This document shows, one piece after another, positions 45,016 through 55,200 of a DNA stretch of 64,000 nt. The stretch is taken from NCBI RefSeq assembly GCF_002443295.1, contig NZ_BAOS01000014.1, positions 1 through 64,000 on the forward strand, read 5' to 3'. This DNA is from Candidatus Scalindua japonica (GTDB lineage Bacteria; Planctomycetota; Brocadiia; Brocadiales; Scalinduaceae). A program made the position numbers and the translations under genes. The first letter of the stretch is position 1; each line of letters opens with the position of its first letter. Below the pieces are notes generated by a model, which saw nothing but the letters and a program-made list of their open reading frames with translations, had not been told where the DNA came from and ran no database searches.

Positions 45016-46023
45016 ATGATCAATACGGACAAAGAAATCATTGAATGTGTACCAAACTTCAGTGAAGGACAGAACACCGGTATTATAGATAAAATCGCAT
45101 CATCTGTACAATCAACCAAAAACGTTAAACTCCTGAATGTGGAACCTGACAGGGATTACAACAGGACGGTAGTCACCTTTGCCGGAGAACCGAACAGTGT
45201 AAAGGAAGCGGCATTTAAAGCAATATCTACTGCATCTGAGCTTATTGACATGTCACGGCAGAGAGGAGAGCATCCAAGGATAGGAGCAACGGATGTCTGC
45301 CCCATAATACCTGTCGCAAATACAACAAAGGATAAATGTGTAAAATTATCAAATGAACTTGGAAAAGATGTAGGCGAAAAGCTTGGCATCCCTGTATATC
45401 TGTATGAAGATTCTGCAAAGTCAACAGAAAGGAAAAAACTTGAAAATATCAGAAAAGGTGAATATGAAGGTCTGGAACAAAAACTGAAAGATTTAATACC
45501 TGATTATGGACCTGCAGAATACAATGATACGGTCAGGAGGTCCGGCGCCACAGTGATTGGGTCGAGATTTTTCCTGATTGCTTATAACGTGAACCTGAAC
45601 ACCAGGGACGTGAGTATAGCAGACAAAATAGCAAAAAAGATAAGAGAGTCAGGCTCTATGATAGTTGATAAGACTGGCTTAAAAAAGAGGGTCCCGGGAA
45701 TATTGAAATATGTAAAGGCAATAGGCGTAGAGCTAAATGAATACAACATAACACAGGTTTCCCTGAACCTTACTAATTATAAAGAAACTGCTATTCACAA
45801 AGTATTTGAAACCATAAAGGCCCAGGCAAAAATATATGGTATAGAGGCGACCGGAAGTGAGATAATTGGCCTTGTTCCAAAAGAAGCTCTTTTAGAGGCC
45901 GGTATCTTTTATACTGATGGTAATTCTGAGGACAATCTTATAAAGGCGGCAATAGAACACCTTGGCTTAAGTCAATTAAATATTTTCGAACCGGAAAAGA
46001 AAATAATAGAAAACCTGTTATGA
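45016..46023 (+). CDS. ftcD: Glutamate formimidoyltransferase
   Basis: About 335 residues from the ATG at 45016; an ATG at 44998, inside the end of yidD, is the alternative. N-terminal IIECVPNFSEGQ and the mid-sequence LNVEPDRDYNRTVVTFAG and GEHPRIGATDVCPIIPV are those of the FtcD formiminotransferase domains. The enzyme moves a formimino group from formiminoglutamate to tetrahydrofolate in histidine breakdown, or supports formyl-THF use. The cyclodeaminase domain is absent. The 46024-46151 gap shows no gene. Confidence 0.9.
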   Translation: MINTDKEIIECVPNFSEGQNTGIIDKIASSVQSTKNVKLLNVEPDRDYNRTVVTFAGEPNSVKEAAFKAISTASELIDMSRQRGEHPRIGATDVCPIIPVANTTKDKCVKLSNELGKDVGEKLGIPVYLYEDSAKSTERKKLENIRKGEYEGLEQKLKDLIPDYGPAEYNDTVRRSGATVIGSRFFLIAYNVNLNTRDVSIADKIAKKIRESGSMIVDKTGLKKRVPGILKYVKAIGVELNEYNITQVSLNLTNYKETAIHKVFETIKAQAKIYGIEATGSEIIGLVPKEALLEAGIFYTDGNSEDNLIKAAIEHLGLSQLNIFEPEKKIIENLL

Positions 46024-46151
46024 TATACATTGTCAGGCTAAAAACCTTTTCTTTTTATACATGGTATCATTATACAATTGACATCTTCTGAAAGGTTTGT
46101 TAACCTGCAAAGCCGTCAGTAAATATTAGATTAAAAAGTAAAAACCAGAAA

Positions 46152-46961
46152 ATGATTTTACTTTTTTTCATATTATATAAACTTTATCCACGACATACGA
46201 GGAGCCCTGAAACGGTTTACCTGGCTTTTGCTTTTGGTTTTATTGTAATTGTCTTTACCAGCTTTGGTATTGAAAGACTGTGGTCGAAGTATCTGAACAC
46301 AAAGATCGTCAAAACGTTTCTTCTACCGGGTACTATAATCCACGAATTAAGCCATACCTTTCTATGCCTGATTACAGGTACTACCATTAAAGAGCTTAAT
46401 ATTTTCAAGATCGAAAACAGTGGTATACAACACGACAGGCCAAAAGTCCCCTATCTATTTGATTTCTTCATAGCAACTTCCCCTATCTTCGGCTGTGCTT
46501 TTGTGCTTATCTTAACCTCCATAATCCTTAGAAATCCCATTCAAGTGCATGAATCCTTACCAAATGAGATGAAATTCTCTATGAAACTGGTATTTGACTA
46601 CGCAAAGAATTTTCTGGATATAATATGGCTGACACTTGATACATTCTGGAAAAGTGGATTTAAGAGTATAAGTTCCATTTTATTCATAATTGCATCTATC
46701 ATTTTTGCTGTATCCATGGCACCACACAAAAGTGACATAAAGTATATAGTGTTAGGGTTTCTTATCATTGGAACAGCTCTATTTTCTCTTGAGATGTTTG
46801 GTATATCACTTCTAGACTATAAATGGTGGGATCAGGCGTTACAGAACTCCTGGAGAATAGTCACTTATATCATTTCACTATTGCTAACTATCCTATTTAT
46901 AACCTCCGTGATAATCGGATTTATAAAAGGAATCAAGTTGACTTTGGGACATAAAAGCTGA
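46152..46961 (+). CDS. Integral membrane HExxH putative metalloprotease
   Basis: 269 residues with about five hydrophobic segments. A zinc motif H64-E65-L66-S67-H68 lies at the start of the second or third helix, preceded by FLLPGTII and followed by the glycine-less FLCLITGTTIKELNIF segment, as in M50-like site-2 proteases and related membrane zinc proteins. A clear third zinc ligand was not identified, so proteolysis is unproved. The stop overlaps the MGMT start (TGATG). Confidence 0.65.
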   Translation: MILLFFILYKLYPRHTRSPETVYLAFAFGFIVIVFTSFGIERLWSKYLNTKIVKTFLLPGTIIHELSHTFLCLITGTTIKELNIFKIENSGIQHDRPKVPYLFDFFIATSPIFGCAFVLILTSIILRNPIQVHESLPNEMKFSMKLVFDYAKNFLDIIWLTLDTFWKSGFKSISSILFIIASIIFAVSMAPHKSDIKYIVLGFLIIGTALFSLEMFGISLLDYKWWDQALQNSWRIVTYIISLLLTILFITSVIIGFIKGIKLTLGHKS

Positions 46962-47461
46962 TGACAAAAACAATCTACTATTCCCACTTCAACTCACCAT
47001 TCGGTACTGTCTTTATTGCAAAAACGGCCAGTGGCATTTGCTTTATTCATCTTTCGACAACCTCAGAATCTCAATTTCAATCACTTCTGAAAAAAAGATT
47101 CAGAGAAAATTATTTTAGGGATGATGACAAACTTGATAATGAAATAGATGAACTGATTGATTACTTTAATGGAGATCAAGTAAATTTCAAATCCGCGTTA
47201 GATTTAAGCATCGGAACAGAATTCCAGAGAAAGGTCTGGGAAAAAATAGGTGAAATACCTTACGGAGAGCTCAGGACCTATAAATGGATTGCCAGTAAAA
47301 TAGGCAATCCAAATGCGGTCAGGGCTGTTGGCAATGCCGTAGGACAGAACCCGGTACCTCCAATAATACCATGTCACCGTGTAATACGTTCAGATGGAAA
47401 TCTCGGGGGATTCTCTTCGGGAATTTCACTGAAAAAGTGGCTATTAAAACTGGAGAAATAA
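46961..47461 (+). CDS. Methylated-DNA--protein-cysteine S-methyltransferase
   Basis: 166 residues, the usual Ogt/MGMT length. The acceptor C138 lies in IIPCHRVIRSDG, preceded by the DNA-recognition helix with GNPNAVRAVGNAVGQNPVP. The protein transfers alkyl groups from O6-alkylguanine to itself. It is translationally coupled to the membrane protein before it (overlap of one base). Confidence 0.93.
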   Translation: MTKTIYYSHFNSPFGTVFIAKTASGICFIHLSTTSESQFQSLLKKRFRENYFRDDDKLDNEIDELIDYFNGDQVNFKSALDLSIGTEFQRKVWEKIGEIPYGELRTYKWIASKIGNPNAVRAVGNAVGQNPVPPIIPCHRVIRSDGNLGGFSSGISLKKWLLKLEK

Positions 47462-47470
47462 ATCGTTAAA

Positions 47471-47563
47471 TGGCGGAGAGGCCGGGATTCGAACCCGGGG
47501 TCCCACTATCAGCGAGACAATGGGTTAGCAACCCACCGCTTTAAGCCGCTCAGCCACCTCTCC
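47471..47563 (-). tRNA. tRNA-Ser (GCT)
   Basis: 93 bases on the minus strand, 5'-GGAGAGG to CCTCTCC-G-CCA, with encoded CCA. Anticodon stem GTGGG/CCCAT around loop TTGCTAA gives anticodon GCT. A long variable arm, typical of serine tRNAs, and the GGTTCGAATCC T-arm are present. Confidence 0.95.
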
Positions 47564-47575
47564 AAACACAATGGT

Positions 47576-47889
47576 TTAAAACACTTCTCTTAAGTCTATA
47601 TTTAAATCCGTTATAACTTGAGAAGTCAAGATATCGATCTTATCATAAGTCTTGACTGTTTCAAACGAGCCGTCTTTTAACAACCTGAATTCGACGTTAC
47701 CTACAATCGGGTTTACTATCCAATACTCTTTAACACCGTATTTCGAATAAACCTTACTTTTTGATCTCCCGATCTCTTTTTAAGGATGAAGAGGAGACTA
47801 TCTCTACTACCAAATCCGGAGTACCACTAACGTTATTCTCCGTAACAATATTAAAACGTTCATGATTGATACTTACCTCTACGTTAATT
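47576..47889 (-). pseudogene. Uma2 (DUF820) family endonuclease remnant
   Basis: Read on the minus strand, the segment from the end of the second tRNA-Ser to the first holds Uma2-family sequence in two frames: GTPDLVVEIVSSSSLKRDREIKK, then, after a one-base insertion (extra T), KVYSKYGVKEYWIVNPI followed by the family's C-terminal strands to LREVF and a stop. The first half of the gene is missing and the fragment begins right at the 3' end of tRNA-Ser(TGA). So it is a truncated, frameshifted remnant. Confidence 0.8.
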
Positions 47890-47979
47890 TGGCGGAGGGA
47901 GTAGGATTCGAACCCACGGTCCCGTTGCCAGGACTGCAGTTTTCAAGACTGCCGCCTTCGTCCACTCGGCCATCCCTCC
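47890..47979 (-). tRNA. tRNA-Ser (TGA)
   Basis: 90 bases on the minus strand, GGAGGGA to TCCCTCC-G-CCA with encoded CCA. Anticodon loop CTTGAAA gives TGA. Long variable arm present. The 3' end abuts the Uma2 remnant. Confidence 0.95.
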
Positions 47980-48086
47980 TGAAATATTACCCCGAGAAGC
48001 GGAGCTTAGCTCTGTAAAAAAATGTTTTTATTCTTTAACCTTAGCCCACTTTGGATACTTTTAATATGAAACTATTCGCATTAAAA

Positions 48087-48491
48087 TTATAAGTTATCCC
48101 ACTTACAGACCTCTTCAAGGACTGTTTTTGCTACATATATTGGAGTATTACCCTGCATAGCAAGAGCAATTGCATCACTTGGTCGTGAATCTATCTCTAA
48201 AGCGCTACCATTTTGTCTTATTATTATTTTCGCATAAAAAGTATTATTCTTTAAATCACTTATTTCAATCCTTTCAATACCTCCACTTAACTGCACTATC
48301 ACACTTGTGAGCAGATCATGTGTAAGCGGCCTCGGGGTTGGTATTTCTTTTACCGCCCTGTCAATGGCCCATGCCTCGTGCAAGCCGATAACGATCGGAA
48401 AACTTCTCTGTCCGTCTTTTTCCTTAAGAACAATTATCTGATGGTCGCTTGTTTCAGATATCATTATCCTTGATAATTCCATATGAACCAT
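48087..48491 (-). CDS. Bifunctional nuclease family protein (DUF151)
   Basis: About 134 residues. The DUF151 core is complete: FPIVIGLHEAWAI, LTHDLLTSVIVQLSGGIERIEI, LEIDSRPSDAIALAMQ, and PIYVAKTVLEEV. Members have been reported to show DNase and RNase activity in plants and Mycobacterium-type bacteria; the role is unclear. The ATG at 48491 is favoured over the longer frame (from 48545) because a GAGGA ribosome site lies about 10 bases upstream. An ATG at 48482 is also possible. Confidence 0.85.
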   Translation of the reverse strand: MVHMELSRIMISETSDHQIIVLKEKDGQRSFPIVIGLHEAWAIDRAVKEIPTPRPLTHDLLTSVIVQLSGGIERIEISDLKNNTFYAKIIIRQNGSALEIDSRPSDAIALAMQGNTPIYVAKTVLEEVCKWDNL

Positions 48492-48769
48492 CACAGTATT
48501 TTCCTCGAAAAATATTGATAATACCACGAAAATTCTAACATACACGGTATCTTTGTCAACATTATTTTAAAATACGGAAAAGCAAATAGAATTAAAACGT
48601 GTGTAGGCATTATCCCCCTATTCACCACCTGTACTGCATTGTGTTTGGCATTGATTGTACTTCTATTATCTGGACAATACCTATTGACACTAAATGTGGT
48701 GACTGCTATACTTCCACCACTTCATCAATCTTATTTTAACCGATAACCGTAACATTCTAACATAAGTGT

Positions 48770-49591
48770 ATGTTATTAAAATCAATAATTCTGGGACTAA
48801 TACAGGGGTTGACAGAATTTTTACCGATCAGCAGTTCCGGACATCTCGTAATCGTTGAAAATTTATTAAATATGGAAACCCAGGGTGTTGTTTGGGAGAT
48901 AGCATTACATTTCAGTACGCTTTTGGCCATATTCGGTGTTTTCTACAAAGATATATTCTCAATCTTAAAAAGCGCTTGCCTGTCCTTCAAAAAACTCTTC
49001 TCTGGTGAAAGTATTATTAATATTTTTAATAACGACCCCGATACGCGCATTTTTCTTCTGATAATAATTGGAACAATACCTACCGTCTTAATAGCGTTCT
49101 TCTTCAGGAACTCGTTCGAAAGTCTTTTCAACAAACCTGGAGTTGCAGGGTATATGCTAATCTTAACCGGTACGCTACTATGGTTTACCAAGTATAATTT
49201 AAGGAGAAAAAGCAATAAAGAACATTTGGGGATTTTTGATGCCTTGATAATTGGAACGGTACAGGGGCTTGCAATAACCCCCGGTATATCACGTTCAGGT
49301 TCAACAATAGCAACAGCTACTTACAGGGGAATTGACAGAGAGACATCTGCCAGGTTCTCCTTTCTGTTAGTCATACCTGTGATTCTTGGGGCAATGACAA
49401 TGATGGCAAAAGAGACCATTACTCTTAAAAGTGATGAAATGTTATTTCTTGTAATCGGAAGTGTTGTTGCCGGCATAACCGGCTACATTTCTTTACGCAT
49501 CTTAATGAGAATTGTTACGAATGGAAAGTTACATCTTTTCTCTTATTACTGTTGGTCGGTTGGGTTGTTTGTAATCATTTATTTCATATGA
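48770..49591 (+). CDS. uppP: Undecaprenyl-diphosphate phosphatase (UppP/BacA)
   Basis: 273 residues, multi-spanning. The two active-site loops GLTEFLPISSSGHLVI and ITPGISRSGSTI are exact to the family. UppP recycles undecaprenyl diphosphate for peptidoglycan and O-antigen synthesis. Its stop overlaps the next gene's start (ATGA). Confidence 0.96.
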   Translation: MLLKSIILGLIQGLTEFLPISSSGHLVIVENLLNMETQGVVWEIALHFSTLLAIFGVFYKDIFSILKSACLSFKKLFSGESIINIFNNDPDTRIFLLIIIGTIPTVLIAFFFRNSFESLFNKPGVAGYMLILTGTLLWFTKYNLRRKSNKEHLGIFDALIIGTVQGLAITPGISRSGSTIATATYRGIDRETSARFSFLLVIPVILGAMTMMAKETITLKSDEMLFLVIGSVVAGITGYISLRILMRIVTNGKLHLFSYYCWSVGLFVIIYFI

Positions 49592-50295
49592 ATGACTATC
49601 TGACACGATCCAGGAATCTACCGAAAAGTTTTCTTTTTATTTTGCCACTTTTAGTGTTTTATGAAATTGGCTTAGTCCTATATGGCACTGAAACAAAAAA
49701 TACTGCCGGCATTATCGTAAAAAAACCATTTGAGATTTTTGGAGATAACGCAGCCCTGGTATTCAACTCCTTAATTATCATCATCTCCTTCTGCTCGATA
49801 TTTTATATTGAGAAAAAAAATCACTTGAGTTACAGAATTTTCATTCCTATGTTTTTTGAAAGTGTGGTTTATGGTTTTGCCATTGGGTACGTTACACTGT
49901 TTTTTGTACATGGATATTTACCATTTGATATTAGTAACTCATATGTACAAAGTTTCATAAAAGGAATAATTATCTCTTTAGGCGCAGGTATATATGAAGA
50001 AATACTCTTTCGGATGCTTCTGTTAAGCGCTCTTTACTTTATAATAATCAAGGCTTTGAGGATCAACCCGATAATAGGTTCTTTTATAAGCATACTAATA
50101 TGCGCTTTCATTTTTTCTATCATGCATTATATAGGACCATCATCTGATAATTTCTCTATAAGCAGTTTCTCATTTCGTCTGGTTGCCGGGATTATTTTAT
50201 CTGCTATCTTTGTTTTTAGAGGCTTAGGGATTGCAGTGTATACACATGCAATTTATGATATTCTGGTAATCCAGAAGGCTTATATCATAACATAG
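49588..50295 (+). CDS. CPBP-family intramembrane glutamic-type protease
   Basis: About 235 residues from the ATG at 49588, which overlaps the uppP stop; the longer frame (49552) lies within uppP. Six or so hydrophobic segments. The family motifs EEILFRMLL (EExxxR), FSIMHY and HAIYDIL are all visible. These are relatives of CAAX prenyl proteases and bacteriocin-immunity proteins; the substrate is unknown. Confidence 0.88.
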   Translation: MNDYLTRSRNLPKSFLFILPLLVFYEIGLVLYGTETKNTAGIIVKKPFEIFGDNAALVFNSLIIIISFCSIFYIEKKNHLSYRIFIPMFFESVVYGFAIGYVTLFFVHGYLPFDISNSYVQSFIKGIIISLGAGIYEEILFRMLLLSALYFIIIKALRINPIIGSFISILICAFIFSIMHYIGPSSDNFSISSFSFRLVAGIILSAIFVFRGLGIAVYTHAIYDILVIQKAYIIT

Positions 50296-50441
50296 ACAAA
50301 CAAACCAGTTAAGCAGTATACCCTAAATAGACCATTCTCTCTCAAAAGCTGCAAAAAATAAATTAAAGAGAGTAAAAGATTAGAAATTTATGTTATAATA
50401 CCTTGTTTTTACAAATTAACAATTTGATTCGGTATCGTTAA

Positions 50442-51068
50442 ATGGAAAATATAATAGTGGGCATTACAGGGGCCAGTGGTGCAGTTTATGGGCAACGCCT
50501 CTTACAGGCTTTGAGTGACAAATCATATCCAATTCATTTAAGTGTATCAGAAGCAGCCATAAAAGTGATTGAGAGTGAATTAAACCTCACTTTAAACCTG
50601 GACAAGTTCAATATCAGCAAATTTATTGATAGGGAAAACCACAGCATAACTTATCACCATATATCAGATATTGCAGCATCCATCTCAAGCGGCACATTAA
50701 AAACTAAAGCAATGATTATAGTGCCATGCAGCATGAACACGCTCTGTTCAATAGCAAATGGTATTGCGTCAAATCTCATTCAACGCGCGGCAAGTGTTAC
50801 TTTAAAAGAGGGAAGGAAATTAATTGTCATGCCTCGTGAAACGCCTTTAACGTCAATACATCTTGAAAATATGTTGAAATTGTCAAAAGAGCAAACCTGT
50901 ATCCTGCCTGCCATGCCAGGATACTATTACCACCCGAAAACTATAGATGATCAGGTTGATTTCATGGTAGGAAAAGTCCTTGACTATCTTGGAATAGAGT
51001 ATCTACCGTACACTAAAAAGAGTTATGAAGTGTGGAGAAATATCAATTCTGAATTAATGACTACTTAG
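50442..51068 (+). CDS. ubiX: Flavin prenyltransferase UbiX
   Basis: 208 residues with the N-terminal ITGASGAVYGQRLL flavin loop and VPCSMNTLCSIANGIASNLIQRAASVTLKEGRKL, the typical UbiX middle. UbiX makes prenylated FMN, the cofactor of UbiD decarboxylases used in quinone synthesis or aromatic-acid metabolism. No ubiD is in the window. The gene stands 10 bases before sppA. Confidence 0.92.
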   Translation: MENIIVGITGASGAVYGQRLLQALSDKSYPIHLSVSEAAIKVIESELNLTLNLDKFNISKFIDRENHSITYHHISDIAASISSGTLKTKAMIIVPCSMNTLCSIANGIASNLIQRAASVTLKEGRKLIVMPRETPLTSIHLENMLKLSKEQTCILPAMPGYYYHPKTIDDQVDFMVGKVLDYLGIEYLPYTKKSYEVWRNINSELMTT

Positions 51069-51078
51069 AAATAACATT

Positions 51079-52140
51079 ATGGATGACAATAAGAAAAAAA
51101 GTAGAACAGGCTTCTGGATTTCAACTTCACTGGCAATATTCTTTTTTCTTTGCTGTGTTGTATTATTCATTTCGTTGATAGGACTATTCGTTTTAAAAGG
51201 CGCTATTACAACACAGGTTGAAGACAAAAGCACCAAAAAGCTTGCTGAGACTATAATAGGGGGAACGGGCACCGACAAAATTCTTCTTATTCCATTAAAG
51301 GGTGTTATTACCGGACAATCATCAAAGAAACTTTTTCAGGAAACGCCCAGTATCGTTGACAGTGTAAAACATCAACTCGAACAAGCACGGAATGATAACA
51401 ACATAAAAGCGGTCATACTGGAAATTAACAGTCCTGGAGGCGGAATAACAGCAAGCGATATTATTTATAAAGAAATCCTGGAGTTTAAAGAGGAAACAAA
51501 TAAGAAGGTAATTGTCAGCATGCAGGATGTTGCGGCATCAGGCGCTTATTATATTTCAGCTGCAGCAGACAAAATCATCTCCCATCCCACTACAATTACC
51601 GGAAGTATTGGAGTCATCATGCCCCTTATCAATTTTGCCAATCTAGCAGAGAAGTACGGCATTGAAGATAATTCTATAAAATCAGGTGATATGAAGAGTA
51701 TTGGCTCACCTCTTAATAAAATGTCTGATGCTGAGAAAAAAGTGTTATATGACATTGTAGACGAAATGTATACAAGGTTTGTGAACATTATTGCCGTTGG
51801 TAGAAATATGGAAATAGAAGATGTTAGAAAGCTGGCGGATGGAAGAATATATACAGGGAAACAGGCATTGGATAACGGGCTGGTAGACCACTTGGGCTAT
51901 GTCAATGATGCAATCACTTTAACCAAAGAGATAACAGGTCTAAAAGATGCAAAAATTATAAGATACAAAAGGATGTTTAATCTGGCAGACGTCTTTACTG
52001 GTTCAATGGATCGTCTATTGTGTAACCCAACAATCAAGTTTAGTTTAAATGTCTCAACAGAAAATGATTCCCCAGGATTTATGTACTTATGGACAGGGTA
52101 CCAACAAAACTACCTCTTCAAATGGCCCACATTCAATTGA
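51079..52140 (+). CDS. sppA: Signal peptide peptidase SppA (S49 family)
   Basis: 353 residues with one N-terminal transmembrane helix at about residues 15-38. The S49 core has INSPGGGITASD, and VAASGAYYISAAADKIISHPTTITGSIGVI with the catalytic Ser in AASGAYY; the downstream Lys used as general base lies in GDMKSIGSPL. This is the short form, about half the length of E. coli SppA, so it would work as an oligomer. Confidence 0.92.
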   Translation: MDDNKKKSRTGFWISTSLAIFFFLCCVVLFISLIGLFVLKGAITTQVEDKSTKKLAETIIGGTGTDKILLIPLKGVITGQSSKKLFQETPSIVDSVKHQLEQARNDNNIKAVILEINSPGGGITASDIIYKEILEFKEETNKKVIVSMQDVAASGAYYISAAADKIISHPTTITGSIGVIMPLINFANLAEKYGIEDNSIKSGDMKSIGSPLNKMSDAEKKVLYDIVDEMYTRFVNIIAVGRNMEIEDVRKLADGRIYTGKQALDNGLVDHLGYVNDAITLTKEITGLKDAKIIRYKRMFNLADVFTGSMDRLLCNPTIKFSLNVSTENDSPGFMYLWTGYQQNYLFKWPTFN

Positions 52141-52233
52141 ACGCAACAATTCATATTGTCAAATCATCAAAACGCCAAAATGACAAAAGACTAAGATAAC
52201 CGATAGATATAGAATTCTGATATCGGAGAATTA

Positions 52234-55200
52234 ATGTTACAAGGCAGAATTATGAAAAATGACACTCTTCACAATAGACAGAAGGAATCTAAACGATCTT
52301 CAGGACCAGGACTGATAAAACAGTTGATTGTATTGGCACTGATCCCGGCCCTTATAGTAGGCGGTTTCATGGCAATTCTGCTGTTTGGTGAATTTGATGC
52401 GAAAAAAAAGGCTGAACAGATCAAGAGTATCACTGACTATATGGTAGTAGCCAACCAGGTCGTTCACCAGTTACAGAGGGAGTGCGGAATATCTGCCGGA
52501 TATATTGCCAGTAATGGAAGTAATATGAAAGAGGCGATGAAGAAGCAGAGACGACTTACAGACAAGTATTACACGGTTATGGACAAAGACACAAAATCAT
52601 TGAATATGGCAAAGCTTGGTTATAAATTTGCCAGACGCGCAAATATCTCATCAAGAAAACTATTGGAACTGCCTTCTATCCGAGAAAAAATTTCTTCATT
52701 AACAATCGAAAATAATGAATCCAATGCACACTATTCTGAGATAATAGACGACATCATCGCGACATTTCAAGAGGCAAGCGTTATTATTAAGGACTCTAAA
52801 CTTTCATTTCCATTTACGGCCTGTATAAATCTCATCATGGCGAAAGAAATGGCAAGCAGTGAAAGGGCAATTTTAACCGGGTTTGCAACAGTAGACAAAC
52901 CTGTCACTGAGGCAGAAATACATACCTGGATGCAAGCATATAAAGGACAGAATGCTTTACTCGCGGTTTTTAAATATCAGATTACAGAAGAGCAACAGAA
53001 TGAGTTTCATACAAAAATGAGTGAGTCAAATATAACGGCGGTAAAAAATATGCGTAAACAAATCAGTAAAAATCTTTCAAACGGTAATTTTGGACTGAAA
53101 CCAGAATCTGTTATTACTGCTACAACCGGACGGATTGATGATCTGAAACAAGTTGAAGATGCTCAACTCCAGGAACTCCTTAAAAAAGCAACAGTATTAT
53201 CCTCGGAAAAAATAATTTCTGTTATTATTTATTCCGGTTTGACTGGTGGGTCTGCAATCGCAATGTTTGTGCTGTGTTTTCTTATAGCAAGGAGTATAAC
53301 CAAACCTATAACTACACTTTCAAAAGCAGCAAAAAGTGTCGCGGCAGGAGAACTCAACCACAATATTGAAATAAAATCCGGAAGAGAAATTGAAGAATTA
53401 GCGGATAGCTTTAACGATATGATATCCAACTTACGCCTGACGATGAAAAAGAATGACACCCACAACTGGCTCAAAACCGGCCAAATGGAACTGAATGTAA
53501 AAATGCGAGGTGAGCAGGATACTGAAACATTGGGCAATAATATCATTGGATTCCTAACCGAATATTTAAACGCACAGATTGGGATATTATATATGTCTGA
53601 TAAAGATAATCGCCTTAAACTAATAGGTAGTTATGCATACTCCCAACGAAATAGTATTTCGAATGAGTTTATGCCAGGTGAGGGACTGGTGGGTCAGGCG
53701 GCAATAGAGAAAAAACATATTCTTTTAACAAATTGTCCTGATGATTCTATCAATATTAACTCTGGCATAGTAGCAGCGACTCCAAAACATATCCTGATTT
53801 TTCCATTAATATTCAATAACAAGGTAAGAGGTGTTGTTGAAATCGGATCTTTACACCAATTTCATGATATTTCAATTACCTTACTGGAACAGGTTGCGGA
53901 GGGCATTGCTATTGCGTTGAATACTGTTACATCCAGAAATCGTACTGAGATCCTTCTTAAACAGACACAGCAACAGTCAGAAGAACTACTGGCACGTGAA
54001 GAGGCTCTACACCAAAGCAATGAGGAACTTGAAAAAAATACCATTGCTTTAAAAGAATCTGAAGTAAGACTGCAGAACCAACAAGAAGAGCTTCGTCAGA
54101 TCAACGAAGAGCTTGAGGAACAAAAAGAGTATGTAGAAAAAAAGAACAAGGACCTGCAAGATGCAAGAAAGACTATTGAGGAACGAGCCAGGGAACTGGA
54201 ACAAAGCAGTAAATATAAATCTGAATTCCTTGCCAATATGTCCCATGAACTCAGAACTCCATTAAATAGCATCCTCCTTTTATCAAGGCTCCTTGCTGAA
54301 AACAAAGACGGCAGTTTATCAGAGGACCATGTAGAATCAGTTCTATCAATTTATTCATCAGGTAACGACTTACTTGGGCTTATTAACGATGTGCTGGACC
54401 TGTCAAAAGTAGAAGCAGGCAAGATGGATCTCCAGATAGAAGATATGTATTTACAGGATTTTTGTAACAATATAAAACGAAATTTTCAGCATACTGCCAA
54501 AGAAAAAGGTATCAGCTTGAATATTGAGATCACAGATGGGTTACCGGAGTATATTCGTACTGACGAACTGAGAGTTGAGCAGGTTGTGAAAAACTTCCTT
54601 TCTAACGCATTCAAATTTACTTCAGAAGGAAGTGTGTCATTACAAATTAGCCGTACAAATGAATTACAAAAAAGTAAATCAGACCAGATTAAGAGTATTT
54701 CATTTTCCGTTATAGATACAGGAATTGGTATTCCGGAAGACAAACAAAAAGTAATCTTTGAAGCATTTAAACAAGCTGATGGCACTACAAGTAGAAAGTA
54801 TGGTGGAACAGGGCTTGGGTTGTCCATTTCAAAAGAGCTTGCCCACTTGCTTAATGGAAAAATTCAGATGAAAAGTACATGTGGAAAGGGAAGCACCTTT
54901 ACGCTTTATCTCCCGGAAACATTTGACCCGGAAACTAAAATAATAAAAAAAGACCCAGTATCATCATCAGTAAATATCGAACCAGAAACATACATCAGTA
55001 ACAGACGGGAAATGCAAGCAAACCGGAAAGAGATAGAGGAAAACATCAAAGATGACAGAAAAACAATTTCAGAAGAAGACAAATCCGTACTTATTATTGA
55101 GGACGATCCTGCATTCTTAAAAATCCTGAGGGATTTAACACGTGAACATGGCTTTAAGTGTCTAGTCGCAGGAGATGGGAAAACAGGTCTTCAATTCGTG

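Noticed and set aside
47576-47889. Intact Uma2 gene
   Set aside because: First half absent and a one-base frameshift splits the remainder.
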